From NCBI GenBank assembly GCA_029204225.1, contig CM055103.1, forward strand, positions 58,040,529-58,104,528: a stretch of DNA of 64,000 nucleotides, written 5' to 3'. Within the stretch, counting starts at the first letter, position 1. Each line of letters begins with the position of its first letter. Under the pieces are notes generated by a model. That model was given only the letters and a program-made list of their open reading frames with translations, had not been told where the DNA came from and searched no databases. This stretch comes from Diphasiastrum complanatum. Lineage: Eukaryota > Streptophyta > Lycopodiopsida > Lycopodiales > Lycopodiaceae. Both the position numbers and the translations under genes were made by a program. Below, piece after piece: positions 44,377 through 55,010 of this stretch.

Positions 44377-44965
44377 TGATGAAAATGGATTTCACAGTCA
44401 CGAAATAGTCACGACAATCACGATCCTCTTGCGACTTGGATGGAGTTCAGATGCGATCGCTAGACACTGCCGGCTGAATCACTCCTACAATCCTCCGAAA
44501 TGTAGTCAAACACTGTTCATCTACATTTATAAGATTAATATAGCATTCAACATAGTTTCAATCTAGGTGTGGACTTAAAAATTGAACAAGAGAACTCAGA
44601 CACATGAATGACAGCAGACGCATTTGCATTTGAGATCAGACACAACAAGAAAATAATCTATATTGATCTTTCTCTGATTCTTCAATTTCATCTATAGTTG
44701 GATCTACAGATTCTAGATAGAATTGTCTTCGCACGCAGGCGGACATGTATTCTGTAATTTTGTCTTGATTGCTTACTAGCATCAGACTACTACATTACAC
44801 TGTGTGTGTATTCTGTCATCTCGTGTCAAGTATCATCGAATAAGTATATAGTCGCTCTATGTAACTTTTAGATTAGAGTGATTAAACATCTACAACTAAT
44901 CAGAAAATTAAAAGAGTGGCAGATTAGCCACAACCTAAAGTGTATCTGCTGACGTCATGCCATCA
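44377..44965 (-). repeat. LTR of copia D family, shared by two internal regions
   Basis: 589 bp with TGATG/CATCA ends. On its left lies a primer site and gag (it acts as a 5' LTR for 44375-41300). On its right lies a copia D 3' untranslated end (as if it were a 3' LTR for 44966-45800). Internal-LTR-internal order is what unequal recombination between LTRs produces. Truncated relatives lie at 45810-46130 (minus) and 51826-51957 (plus). Confidence 0.8.
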
Positions 44966-45800
44966 GATCAGACATTTGTACTTTTGAATACTTGCATGAT
45001 CTCGCTGGTAATTTTTGGAGCATCAAAGGGAGTATCAGAGTGTCATCCACATACACAGGCACAATGATGATCTGCCCATCTGTAACTCTGACATATACAT
45101 GGGAATCAGCCAACAAAGGCTTGAATCCTAACAATTTCATGGCTTGATCTTTCTTCTTGTACCATTGTCGGACTGACTGTTTTAGACCGTAGATACTTCT
45201 ATACATTCTGCATGCATAGTAAGGAAGTGAATTAGAGACAAATCCTAGGGGTTGATCCATATAGACTTCTTCGTCTAATTCGCCATGCAAGAAAGCTAAT
45301 TTCTCATCCACATTGTGGATCCTGAGGTCATAAGCTGCTGCATATGCAAATAACAGTCATAGGAACGAATGTTTGATGACAGGAGAGTAGGTTTCAGAGT
45401 AGTCAATACCGTATCTCTGCCTCAAATCCCTTCACTACTAGTCTTGCCTTGTATTTCGTCACATTCCCATCTGGTCCATATTTGATCTTGAACAATCATT
45501 TGCATTTGACAATCTTGCGCTTATGTGACAATGGCTGCAACGTCCACACCTTGTTCTTTCTCATGGATTCCATTCCTTCGTTCATGGTTTGGATCCATTT
45601 GTCCTTGTCTGGACATTCAACTGCTTCCTCGAAAGTCTGTGGTTCGCCACTGAATCCACAGAACTCCTCTTATGTAGAAGCAGAGGTGCCTGACACATAT
45701 CTTGCTAGTGCTCTTTGTGGTCTTGTCGACCTCCTAGGAGATCCTCCTTGGACAGCAATGCCTTTTCCTTTGTCTGCTCTGCTAGGTTTGGAACAATCCT
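44966..45800 (-). pseudogene. copia D family RT fragment
   Basis: From about 45690 downward: the RT start (DKDKWIQTMNEGMESMRKNKVW), a degraded fingers region, then GELDEEVYMDQPLGFV, SIYGLKQSVRQWYKK and PVYVDDTLIL (about 45050), with the catalytic YVDD intact. It then jumps straight to the 3' untranslated end that precedes the LTR, so the rest of RT and all of RNase H are deleted. Homologous to 49860-50480 on the plus strand. Confidence 0.85.
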
Positions 45801-45809
45801 AGTTTACAA

Positions 45810-46130
45810 GAACAAATACAGTTCTCTTACGAGTAGTGTCTCGCTTACTAGAGGACTTGTGGATCTCTGTGGATCCTGTTTGCAGAGAATTTTCTCACTC
45901 GCAGGCGGACCTCTGTTTTGTATTCTCATCTTGATTGCTTGCTAGCATCAGACTTGTTTTCTGTATTTGTATCTGTATATTGATCAAGTATCATCCAGTA
46001 AGTATATAGTCACTCTGTGTAACTTTTAGATTAGAGTAATTAAGCATCTACAACTAATCAAAAAATTACAAGAGTGGCGGATTAGCCATGACCTAGAGTG
46101 TATCTGCTGATGTCATGCCATTAGATCAGA
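45810..46130 (-). repeat. truncated LTR of copia D family
   Basis: Matches the first roughly 250 bp of the LTR at 44377-44965 (CAGATACACT near the start; CTGATGCTAGCAAGC; GTCCGCCTGCG). The match is then lost and RT sequence begins. Confidence 0.7.
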
Positions 46131-46134
46131 TATC

Positions 46135-46440
46135 TATACTTCTGGGTAGTTGCTTGATCTTCGTGGTACTCTTTGGAGCGTGAGGGTAGAAAAGGTTTTC
46201 TCGACATTTTTTTTTCGTGTTGTGTCGTATGTTTCGTTTCCGCCGTCTGACTTTCCCATGCTGGATCACAAAAGATTCTCGTTCACAAATCTTTTGTGTT
46301 CGTGCCTTCTCGTCAGGTGTTCACAAATCTTTTGTATTTTTGTCTCTTGACTTTTGTATTTGCGAACATTTTCGTCAGGCAGAGGGCTGAAAGCTAGCAA
46401 AGCTTTATAAACATAAACGTTTTGTTTCTTCAGTCATATG
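46135..46440 (-). other. copia D family 3' untranslated region
   Basis: Homologous on the opposite strand to 51421-51825. Shared words include TTCACAAATCTTTTG, GCGAACATTTTCGTCAGG and CTAGCAAAGC. It lies between the copia Ep gag remnant and the truncated LTR, so coding sequence in between has been deleted. Confidence 0.6.
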
Positions 46441-46499
46441 AGAACTAGCTCCACTATTTATTCACCATGCATTTCCATCTTCAAAACTAGAAGAAGTGT

Positions 46500-47321
46500 A
46501 TATTGATATCATGAGAGATTCTTCCTCATAACTCCCTTCTACCTCATTTTCACTCTCTTTAGTAAGATTATCCTGTTTGAAGAACTTTTTATTTCTTGAA
46601 ACAATTAGAAGCAAAATTTTCCTTCTTACCACAAATTCAAATGTTGATGTTGCTCTTTTCCCCTTCCTCTTGACTTGTCCTTTGAAAAAAATGCCTTCTC
46701 TTCTCCACCATCCTTCAAAGAAAGTTGACTGATCCTCAATAGCTTGTTCTCTTGCCTACACTCCTTGGAAATGAGAAATCCTTGTAGTTTTTCCAAGCTT
46801 GGAAGCTCCTCCTTGATTGCATAATATTGTATGATATTGTCAAATTCATCTCTCAATCCATTAAGGATCACTTGCACTAACTCTCTTTGGTTGAGATTGT
46901 CTCCTATGCAAACAAGCTCTCTATGAAAATTTTTCACTCTCTACACATAACTTGAGGCACTCTCATCACTATTTTGGTAACTTTGGAAGATTTGATTCCT
47001 AATAGTGAGCAACCTAGAGGTATTCTTGGCCTCATAAATGGATTATAGTGTGTCCCAAGCCTCCTTGGCCAAGGTGCATGAGCCAATCTCCCTCAACACT
47101 TCATTGAATACATTCATCTTGATGATATGTAGAGCCATCCTTGTTCGCTTCTTGTACTTTTGGACCTCTTGGAGCACTTGTGGCTCCTCCTCAGGTCCTA
47201 GCACAATATCCATCACATCTTGGAGTACCAAAATTGACTCCATCCTCACCTTCAAAATGGCATAATTGGAGGTGGCCAATCTCACACCTTGCTCCAATAG
47301 TGTGAAACCCATGGAACCCAT
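46500..47321 (-). pseudogene. copia Ep gag
   Basis: Starts at an ATG at 47321 (MGSMGFTLLEQGVRLATSNY). The UBN2-type gag continues with AKEAWDTL, LVQVILNGLRDEFDNI and RISQLSLKDGG, similar to the copia 2 gag at 32949. Stops near 47044 and 46940 and a frameshift near the missing knuckle disable it. No protease follows; the sequence changes to copia D 3' DNA near 46440. Confidence 0.8.
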
Positions 47322-47340
47322 CTTCCCTTGAGAAATTTAA

Positions 47341-47640
47341 TCGTAATGGATCCAAAAAAAAAAAAGTGTTGCTTCTCTCTCAAAGAAGAATCCACCTCTA
47401 AAGAGGATCCTAGTCTTTCCCCTTTGAGGAAAAACTCAACTGACACTAGATATCACCCATGCTCAGTGAGTTTCAGTTCCGAAGGTAGCCATATTCCCAA
47501 ATGAAGACCAACTGCTCCATAGAAGATCTCCCCTGAAATTGCCCTTTCAAAATTTTGATTTCCTGCTTGCGTCTGGTGGGAAATCAGACAAAGCATGAGT
47601 ATAGAAACTAAATAATTGATTTCAACTAGCTACCAAAAGC
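47341..47640 (-). other. leader of copia Ep, shared with the LTR element at 53178-58701
   Basis: Upstream of the Ep gag on the minus strand. About 180 bp (47400-47585) match 55335-55525 on the plus strand: CCACCAGACGCAAGCAGG, GGAGATCTTCTATGGAGC and ACTGAAACTCACTGAGCATG. It is non-coding. Confidence 0.7.
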
Positions 47641-47685
47641 TAAATCTTAAAAATCTGGTGCAGTATAGACAAATCTACTAAGAGG

Positions 47686-48942
47686 ATGAAAGCATTGAAT
47701 GACGAGTTGGCTTGCATTGATGAAAGCATTAAGAAAGGAGAGCTTGTTCAAGTGATTCTTAATGGCTTGTTGGATTCTCATGCTAACATTGTTCAAAGTA
47801 TTGCTATTCAAAAGACTTTGCCAAGTTTGATGGATCTTCAAGAGATCTTGATCAATGAGGAATATAGGCTTCAAGCAAGAGGTGGATCTACATCGACACT
47901 TCAAGAGGATGCTATGTTCACAAAGGGAAAATTCAAGGGCAAAACCAAAAGTAAGTGGTCTAAAGGTCAAGATCAAGTGGTTGTTTTTTCAAGTGGCAAA
48001 AGGAAGGATAGATCAAAGCTCAAGTGCTTCTATTGTGGCATCAAAGAATACTTTGCAAGTGAGTGCTACAAGAAGAAGAGGGATCAAGGAGACAAGCAAG
48101 GTAATATTACTCTTGATGAGGATGGTTTGGATGTTCAAGATGCAAATGATGATGCTTTTGTGATGTCTTTATGTATGCTTGCTAATGATGGAGATCTAGA
48201 TCCTTGGTGGATTGATAGTGGAGCAAGTTCACACATGACTTTTCACAAAGAGTACTTCACTTCTTTGTTGGCATATGGAGATGACAAGAGGTGATCTACA
48301 TGGCCAATGATGGTGAGTGTGCAATCGAAAGGATTGGCACAATTCCTATTTCTCTCTCTACAAATAGGAATGTTCATTTGGAGGATGTCTTGTTTATTCC
48401 ATCTATTACCAAGAATTTGCTTAGTGTGAGTCAAATGCTAAGTAAAGGTCTCAAGGTGGAGTTTGATGGGGATGCTTGTATGATCAAAATGAAGGATGTC
48501 TTGATTGGAAAAGATAAAAGCAAGGAAAGTTGTTCAAACTAGATGCTTGTGTTATTGCTAACCAAGTTGGATGTGCTGCAAGAGAGAAAATACATATTCA
48601 AGAAGTTTGGCATAAAAGGATGGGACACCTCAACTTCAAGTCATTGGAGATAATGGCTAGAAAGCAAGCTGTGATAGGTCTTCCAAGTTTCTTAAAGAGA
48701 ATCAATCATGTTTGTGAGTCTTGTGCTTTGTCAAAGTCACATAGACAACCTTATGCTAGATCTACAAAGTCTTTTCAACTTGTACATTCGGATATTCATG
48801 GATTTATTACAATTAGCAATAGTGGAGCTAAGATGTATGTAACATGCATTGATGATTTTAGTAGATTTTGTTGGATATATCTACTAAAAAGCAAGGATGA
48901 AGTGTATGAAGTCTTTATCAAGTTCGTTCAAAGTATTATATA
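47686..48942 (+). pseudogene. copia E gag end, protease, pre-integrase and start of integrase
   Basis: Gag C-terminal part with knuckle CFYCGIKEYFASECYKK (near 48030), protease WWIDSGASSHMTF (near 48210) with intact active site, FIPSITKNLLSVSQM, pre-integrase VWHKRMGHLNFKSL with CESCALSKSHRQPY, and integrase LVHSDIHG and DDFSRFCWIYLLKSKDEVY. Frame breaks lie near 48293 and 48535. At about 48940 the sequence switches to another copia family within the integrase core. Confidence 0.85.
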
Positions 48943-49970
48943 AATCTCAAGCACTTGATAAATTCACAGAATATGTGAATTGGGCTGAAAGATGTACAAG
49001 CAGTAAAGTGAAGCAGATCATAATAGATCGAGGTGGAGAATACATCTCGAATCGCTTCACTGACTTCTGCAATGATCGTGGCATCATTAACAAAAGAATT
49101 GCAGCCTACATATCGCAGCACAAAAATGTTGCTGAACGAAAGAACAGGACCCTGATGGAAGCACCCAGATGCATGATAGCCTACTCGAAGGCTCCAAGGG
49201 TACTGTGTGGGCTGAAGCAGTAGCTACAGCCGCATACATCCAGAATAGAATAGCAAGTCTGGTGTTCCTCACACGACACCACATGAGCTATGGTGGGGTA
49301 GAAAGCCCAACCTGTCTCACATCAGAATCTTTGGCTGTGCAGCTTATGCACATATTCATGAAAAGCTTCGAAAGAAGCTTGATGAGAAAGCCGAGCAGAG
49401 ATTTTTGGTTGGTTATGACAACAATTTGTCATACTATAGAGTCTACATGCCAGACACAAACACTGTGAAAATAGTGAGAGATTCAGATTTGATGACAGCA
49501 GGACAATGGCCAATGACGATCTTGTCAGCTATGAAGTTCTGGAGAGGTAGTACTATGACCTGTCGCCAATGATAGAGGGAGCATAAGACGAACACGAAAA
49601 TGAAGATTTTTGAGTCGTCTCCCATTCAAGCGACGAATCTAAAGAAGAAATATTCAAGAGGTAGCCTGCTACCACAGTTCCTGTAAACCAAGATGGTTTC
49701 AGACCGAGCAGAGCAGACAAAGACAAAGGCATAGTTGTCCCAGGAGGATCTCCTAGAAGGTTGACAAGACCACGAAGAGAGCTAGCAAGATATGTGCCAG
49801 GCAGTTCATTTTCCATATCAGAAGAGTTTTGCAGATTCAGTGATGAACCACAGACTTTCGAGGAAGTGATTGAAAGTTCAGAGAAGGACAGATGGATCCA
49901 AGCCATGACCGAAGAGATGGAGTCCATGAGAAAGAACCAAGTATGGATGTTAGAGCCATTACCACATAAG
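48943..49970 (+). pseudogene. copia D integrase second half and integrase-RT linker
   Basis: Continues the integrase at the equivalent position but with family D sequence: IIIDRGGEYISNRF (second Asp) and HKNVAERKNRTL (Glu). After 49220 the frame is broken, but the downstream remains are collinear. The linker near 49760-49970 (RRELARYVPG, ESSEKDRWIQAMTEEMESMRKNQVW) leads into RT. It is homologous to minus-strand 45449-45800. Confidence 0.8.
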
Positions 49971-50734
49971 CGCAACACTATGAATGAAAAAGGGTCTTCA
50001 AGCTCAAATACAGATTAGATGGTAACATCAACAAATACAAGGCAAGTCTGGTAGCGAAAGGTTTCTCTCAGAGATATGGTATTGACTACTTTGAAATCTT
50101 CTCTCCTGTCATCAAACATTCGTCCCTACATCTGTTATTTGTAGATGCAGCAACTTATGACCTCAAGATCCACATTGTGGATGAGAAGACAACCTTCTTC
50201 CATGGTGAACTAGATGAAGAGGTCTGTATGGATCAACCCCCAGAATATGTCTTGAATTCACTTCTTGACTATGCATGTAGAATGCACAGAAGCATCTACG
50301 GTCTAAAACAGTCAGTCCGACAATGGTACAAGAAGAAAGATCAAGCCCTGAAATCATTAGGATTCAAGCCTCTGTTGGCTGATTCTAATGTGTATGTCAG
50401 AGTTACAGATGTGCAGATCATCATTTTGGCTGTATACATGGATGACACTTTAATACTTTGCAAGAGTGAGCAACTGATCCCTGAGGTGAAGACAGACATC
50501 TCGAATTTTTTTGAGATAGTGGATTTGGGAAAAGCCAGGTGTTATCAAGGCTTACAAATTGAAAGGGACTACGAGGGAGGTAAGTTGTACCTTCACCAGT
50601 CCAAATACACCCAGAAGATCCTGGAGGACTTTGGGATGCTGAACTGCAAAGGAGCAAACACTCCAATGCTTGTAGAGACGGTGTTGACAAATGATGACTA
50701 TCCAAAGACTGAGGAAGAGAGAGAGCAGATGTAG
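49971..50734 (+). pseudogene. copia D reverse transcriptase
   Basis: GELDEEVCMDQPPEYV, SIYGLKQSVRQWYKKKDQAL, and the palm motif AVYMDDTLILC near 50430, with YMDD in place of YVDD. Then the connection region FFEIVDLGKARCYQGLQIERD and KYTQKILEDFGMLNC. The N-terminal fingers (49990-50170) are frameshifted. A stop at 50732-50734 separates RNase H. Confidence 0.85.
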
Positions 50735-51517
50735 CTCACACCTTACAAGAAGCTGATAGGATCACTGATGTACCTTGCAGACAACACGCGTCCTGATATT
50801 GCTTATGTAGTATTCTGGATGAGCCAATTCTGCACGAATCCAGGCTCAACACATTGGAAGATTGCAAAATGAATTTTGCAATATCTTCAATTAACGAGAG
50901 ATTATGGCTTGTGTTATTGTCATGGTCCAGGTTTCAAGATGCTTTCCCACAGTGATGCTAGCTGGGCATCCCTCAAGGATGACTGTAAGAGCATCTCAGG
51001 AGAGTGCACCATCGCATCAGGAGCAGCAGTTCTCTGGGTCAGCAAGAAGTAGACCATCATGGCCCAGTCATCTTGTGAAGTAGAGTAGATTGCAGCAGCA
51101 AAGATGGCCAACGAGATAATCTGGCTAAGGCAGTTCCTGGAAGAATTGGGTGAAACAAGAAACGAGCCTTTGGTCTTGCAAATGGACAACACCTCTGCGA
51201 TACACCTGATGAAAGACCCCGTGTTTCATTCCAGAACGAAACACATTGCGATCAAGTAACACTTGATCACGTATCTAACTAAAAAGAAGATGTTGCAGAC
51301 CACCTTCATCAGAACGAAAGACATGGTTGCTAATATCTTCACTAAAGCCCTGGACAAAGGACTCTTTGAGAGACAAAGGAGCAGTCTTGGGATCGTAAAG
51401 CTATCATGCTTTGAGAGGGAGCTGAAGAAACAAAATGTTTCTGTTTACAAAGCCTTGCTAGCTTTCAGCCCTCAACCTGACAAAGATGTTCACGAACAAA
51501 AAAATCAGGAGACATAA
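50735..51517 (+). pseudogene. copia D RNase H
   Basis: Collinear RNase H: YKKLIGSLMYLADNTRPDIAY, KMLSHSDASWASLKDDCKS, SGAAVLWVSKK, AQSSCEVE, LQMDNTSAIHLMKDPVFHSRTKHIAIK, MVANIFTKALDKGLFERQ. Four in-frame stops lie at about 50870, 51048, 51087 and 51258. The frame ends at 51517 after a non-conserved tail of about 45 residues. Confidence 0.85.
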
Positions 51518-51957
51518 AACACGAAAAGTTTTGCGAATACGAAAGTCAAAGAAAAAAAAGACGAACGGTTTGTGAACACGAAAGATTCACGAACGAGAAT
51601 CTTTTGCATTCTGACAAGCGAACCTTTTGCGGTCCAGTACAAGAGAAGGCAGACGACCAAAACAAAACCAATGATGAAAACTGAACCAACGATGAAAACA
51701 AAACCAAAGATGGAACGAAATCAACGAAGAACACGAAACCAACGTCGTGAAACCTTCTGCTACCCTTGACGCTCCAAAGAGTACCAGCGAGATCATGCAA
51801 GTACCCAGAAGTACAGATGTCTGATTTAATGACATGATGTCAACAGATACACTTTAGGCCGTGGCTAATCTACCACTCTTGTAATTTTTTGATAAGTTGT
51901 AGATGTTTATATACTCTAATCTAAAGGTTACATAGAGCGACTATATACTTACTGGAT
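51518..51957 (+). repeat. copia D 3' untranslated region and truncated 3' LTR
   Basis: 51518-51825 is a 3' untranslated stretch with CACGAA words, homologous to 46135-46440. From about 51826 it matches the start of the LTR at 44377-44965 (ATGACATGATGTC, CAGATACACTTTAGG, GACTATATACTTACTGGATG). It is cut at 51957, where minus-strand gypsy DNA begins. Only about 130 of 589 bp remain. Confidence 0.75.
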
Positions 51958-53172
51958 GCGGGGTGTGGAGTTGTACATATCTAGAGGCAAAGATTTTTTT
52001 AATGATGTAAGGTCCTCGGCCAGAAAATTTCAGTTTGCCTTTGAAGGCTTTGGCTTGGTATAGCAGGACCTTATCTCCAACCTGGAAGTCTCTAAGTTTC
52101 AATGATCGATCATGCCATGTTTTTTGTCATCGTTTGTGGACTTGTTGAGCATGGATGGTGATCCATCGTGTTTCACAGAGTTGCTCTAGATGGAATAACC
52201 TATTTGCTAGATTTTGGTGAGTATCAAGATAATGGCGAAACTTCTGAACTGCATATACCATTGCCAAGGCTTCACGTTCGGTAGTGGTATAATTGACTTC
52301 AGCAGATATCAATTGTCAACTAAGAAAACGGATTGGGTAGTCCATTTTTAATTCTCCCGATTGGGTGAGCACTGCTCCAATGACATACTTGGATGGGAAA
52401 CAATGATAATTGGGGAGACCCACTCAGTATGCTCGATTTCATAGATAAATCCTGCATCTAAGAGGCGTAGATTTAACATAATGACCTTTTTTGTGGCTCG
52501 ACTGGTATGGCTCAAATACTGAGTTGGTGGTTGAGGACCCTTCATCATGGATGCGTGCAGGTTTGAGTTTTCCCGTTGAATCAATGGTGACATAACTATC
52601 ACGATTTTCAAAAGTGACTCGGCCTTTGTTCCAATCATAAACGACTCGTGCATTGGTGAGCCACGGACGACCAAGTAGACAGCGTTTTTTGGGGCAAGTT
52701 GGTTAACGACAAACTGTTGATGTGGAGATGGGTATTGATTTGGTGTAGGTGGTCGTAGTTGGTAAACCCCTAGTCGTGGCACAAGTTGTTGTGGAGGGTA
52801 AGGGCGATATGCTCGATAGATGGTGGGTCTGGTGGCTACTGGGAAATGATTTTGCAGTTGAGGGCATTCATTAGCAATGTGATGCTGTGAGCAGATTGGA
52901 CACCAGACATTTTCCCTTGCTGGAAAGGATTTCTCATCAATATGTTTCATGGCGATTTGGAAATCGGCAGTGAGTCTATCCATATGAGATTGTTGAGCTT
53001 TTTGCTAGGTTTCCATTTGATGTAAAAGTTTAGAAGATTTAACAATATTTTCAGACTTCAGGTGATTAGGACGGTCCGGGTTCTTAGATTTCTTTTCACG
53101 ATGGTCAAAGTCATCGTCGGAACCTTCATTTTTTTCATGGATAGCATCGGTCATCACATCTTTAAGTTGACT
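51958..53172 (-). pseudogene. gypsy J remnant: gag end, protease end, RT start, RNase H and integrase tail
   Basis: On the minus strand from 53172: the end of gag with a knuckle CPICSQHHIANECP (near 52900), the protease end (GRPWLTNARVVYDW region near 52660, frameshifted), the RT start LLDAGFIYEIEHTEWVSPIII (near 52430), then RNase H SAEVNYTTTEREALAMVYAVQKFRHYL (near 52290) joined directly to the integrase tail LANRLFHLEQLC..IHAQQVHKR (52200) and KLKFSGRGPYIIKKIF. Most of RT and all the integrase core are deleted. It is the same family as gypsy I. Confidence 0.8.
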
Positions 53173-53177
53173 ATAAA

Positions 53178-54422
53178 TGTTGTAAAGCTACCTTTACAAG
53201 CTTTACTTGCGGCGCCATCGGCGTCAGCTATGTCCCCGGCGCCAGCAGCGCCACTGCTGCTCCCGGCGCCAACGGCGCCGGCGCCACTCCCGGCGTTACT
53301 GTGACCAGAATCCAGCCGGCGCCAAGTTCCTATGGCTGAAAATCTTTGATCGGTTCTAGCGAAGTCCAGAGAGCTCAGATCGATGTGCAATCACCTCACA
53401 CGATCTAGGCATGATTAAAGGAAGCCTGGGGATCAATAAAATCTAGAGAGAGAAAATGACTTTCTAGAAAGAGAAAATCCTAGAGAGAGAAAAACGTGCT
53501 TTACCAGCTTGGGTAGAGTGCTTGGTATGAGGGGGGGTGCCGAATCACACCAATACTATAGGGGAGTGGGGGTTGCGACTCAGGACGAGCTCCAACCAAG
53601 TCTCAGCCTCCCTTGCTGGAATGTTGTCATGGCTCTCGCCTTGGCATGCTAGCGCCCCGGAGACTAGGGTCGGTCACACACTTGAAATGTAACCTTCTCA
53701 GATTTATCAATAAAGTGGGATTTTTCTCAAACTGACTCTGATTACCTTCTGGGTTTCAGTGTTCGGTAAAAGTGCCAGTTGTAAGGCCGCTTTCAAAATT
53801 TTTAACTTGGCACATAGCTGAGGGTCGTATCCCGGGACGCCAACGGTATGCCGTCGGGACCATTCGGTCCGTGGCGCCAGCGGTATGCTGTCGGGACCAT
53901 TTGGTCCAGGAACTGGTTGTTTCCATATCTGTCGCGGCTTGTGGTTCTGAGTGTTCCTTGCATGAACGTGAATGGGTTAAGCTCTTGGGGAACGGGCTCT
54001 AACCTGTCGGCTGAGTTGGATGGCTTGCTTTGGTGGATGTTACCTGTTTATGGCTGTCCAGTCTGGCGTGGCGCCAGGTTGGCTTCCAACGCTCGTGACG
54101 AAGCTTTCAGTTGGTTAAGTCTGATGTAAGTCAGACCGCTTGCTTGGAATGGATGTTACTCGTTTGTAACGAAGCTTCGAGTTGGTTAAGTTTGATGTAT
54201 GTCGGGCGGCTTGCTTGGAGGGAAGTCACCCACGTCGGGACCCCCGATCTGGCATGGCGCCAGGTTGGATCTCAATGTTGGTTTTCGGAACTTCAAGTTG
54301 GTTAAGTCTGATCGTTGTTGGCGAGTTGGCTGCTTGTATGTCAAGTGGGTTTGGATGGCAAGAGTTGAAGGCTGGGAAGCTAAGTCGTGGTTCCCGGCTC
54401 CCTTTGGGATGCCTGCGCTACA
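53178..54422 (+). repeat. 5' LTR of the non-coding element
   Basis: 1245 bp, starting TGTTGTAAAGCTACC. The first 170 bp hold at least six GGCGCC sites separated by short spacers. Further GGCGCCAG sites lie near 53873, 54070 and 54256, and ATGGTTAAGT/TTGGTTAAGT words recur near 54110, 54185 and 54300. A near-tandem repeat around 53840-53910 duplicates CGGTATGCCGTCGGGACCAT. Short open frames here (up to 135 residues) show no protein motif. Confidence 0.9.
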
Positions 54423-54424
54423 TG

Positions 54425-54437
54425 TGGTATCAGAGCC
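54425..54437 (+). promoter_or_regulatory. primer-binding site of the non-coding element
   Basis: TGGTATCAGAGCC, an exact initiator-Met tRNA site, two bases after the LTR end. Confidence 0.9.
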
Positions 54438-55010
54438 GACTGGCCGGTCAGCTATGCGAATCTCACAGAAATGGCCACAGTTTGGGGTTCATCAAGACAA
54501 CTGTTGTGCAAGGTGCTGCCCACAGTGTAAGCACGGGTGCGTCCACGGTCGGGGTGGTTGGCAGGACGGGGGCTTGATGAGTCAAAGTGCTGCCCTTGAG
54601 GTGTAAGCACGGTCAGTTTCCGCGGTTCGGGCCTGGCGCCGTCTGCACGTAGGACAGATGAGGCAATGTGCTGCCATTAGGATGGTGTAAGCACGGTCTG
54701 TGCCTTGTGGGGTGCGGGGTGACATATTCACGATGACCACCGTTCGTTTAGCTATAAGGGCTATCGACCAAATTTGGTGGGGGCGTTACTGAGGCAATGT
54801 GCTGCCTAACGGTGAAAGCACGGGTGCGTCCACGATTTGGGTGGTATGCTGCCGATCGTTTAGCTATAAGGGCTATCGACTAAATTTGGTGGGGGCGTTA
54901 CTGAGGCAATGTGCTGCCTAATGGTGAAAGCACGGATGGTTGGAGGGGTGTCCTATGTGGGCTGATTCCGTGATCGATTTGTATGGGCGCGGCCAGGCAA
55001 AGGTCCGTTG
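54438..55010 (+). other. leader with five stem-loop motifs
   Basis: Motifs beginning GTGCTGCC and ending AAGCAC are at 54513-54534, 54587-54610, 54668-54694, 54799-54821 and 54911-54933. Each can form a 5-bp GTGCT/AGCAC stem, with CC/GG pairs inside in most. A 112-bp tandem duplication (GCTATAAGGG at 54751 and 54863) added the last motif. The leaders of Z (1291-1953) and of the gag-protease element (15651-16484) carry the same array. Packaging or dimerisation is a possible role; that is inference. Confidence 0.75.

Noticed and set aside
53772-54606. Several overlapping plus-strand open frames up to 135 residues in the LTR and leader
   Set aside because: They lie in LTR DNA and recur identically in the 3' LTR. 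They overlap in different frames and show no protein motif.
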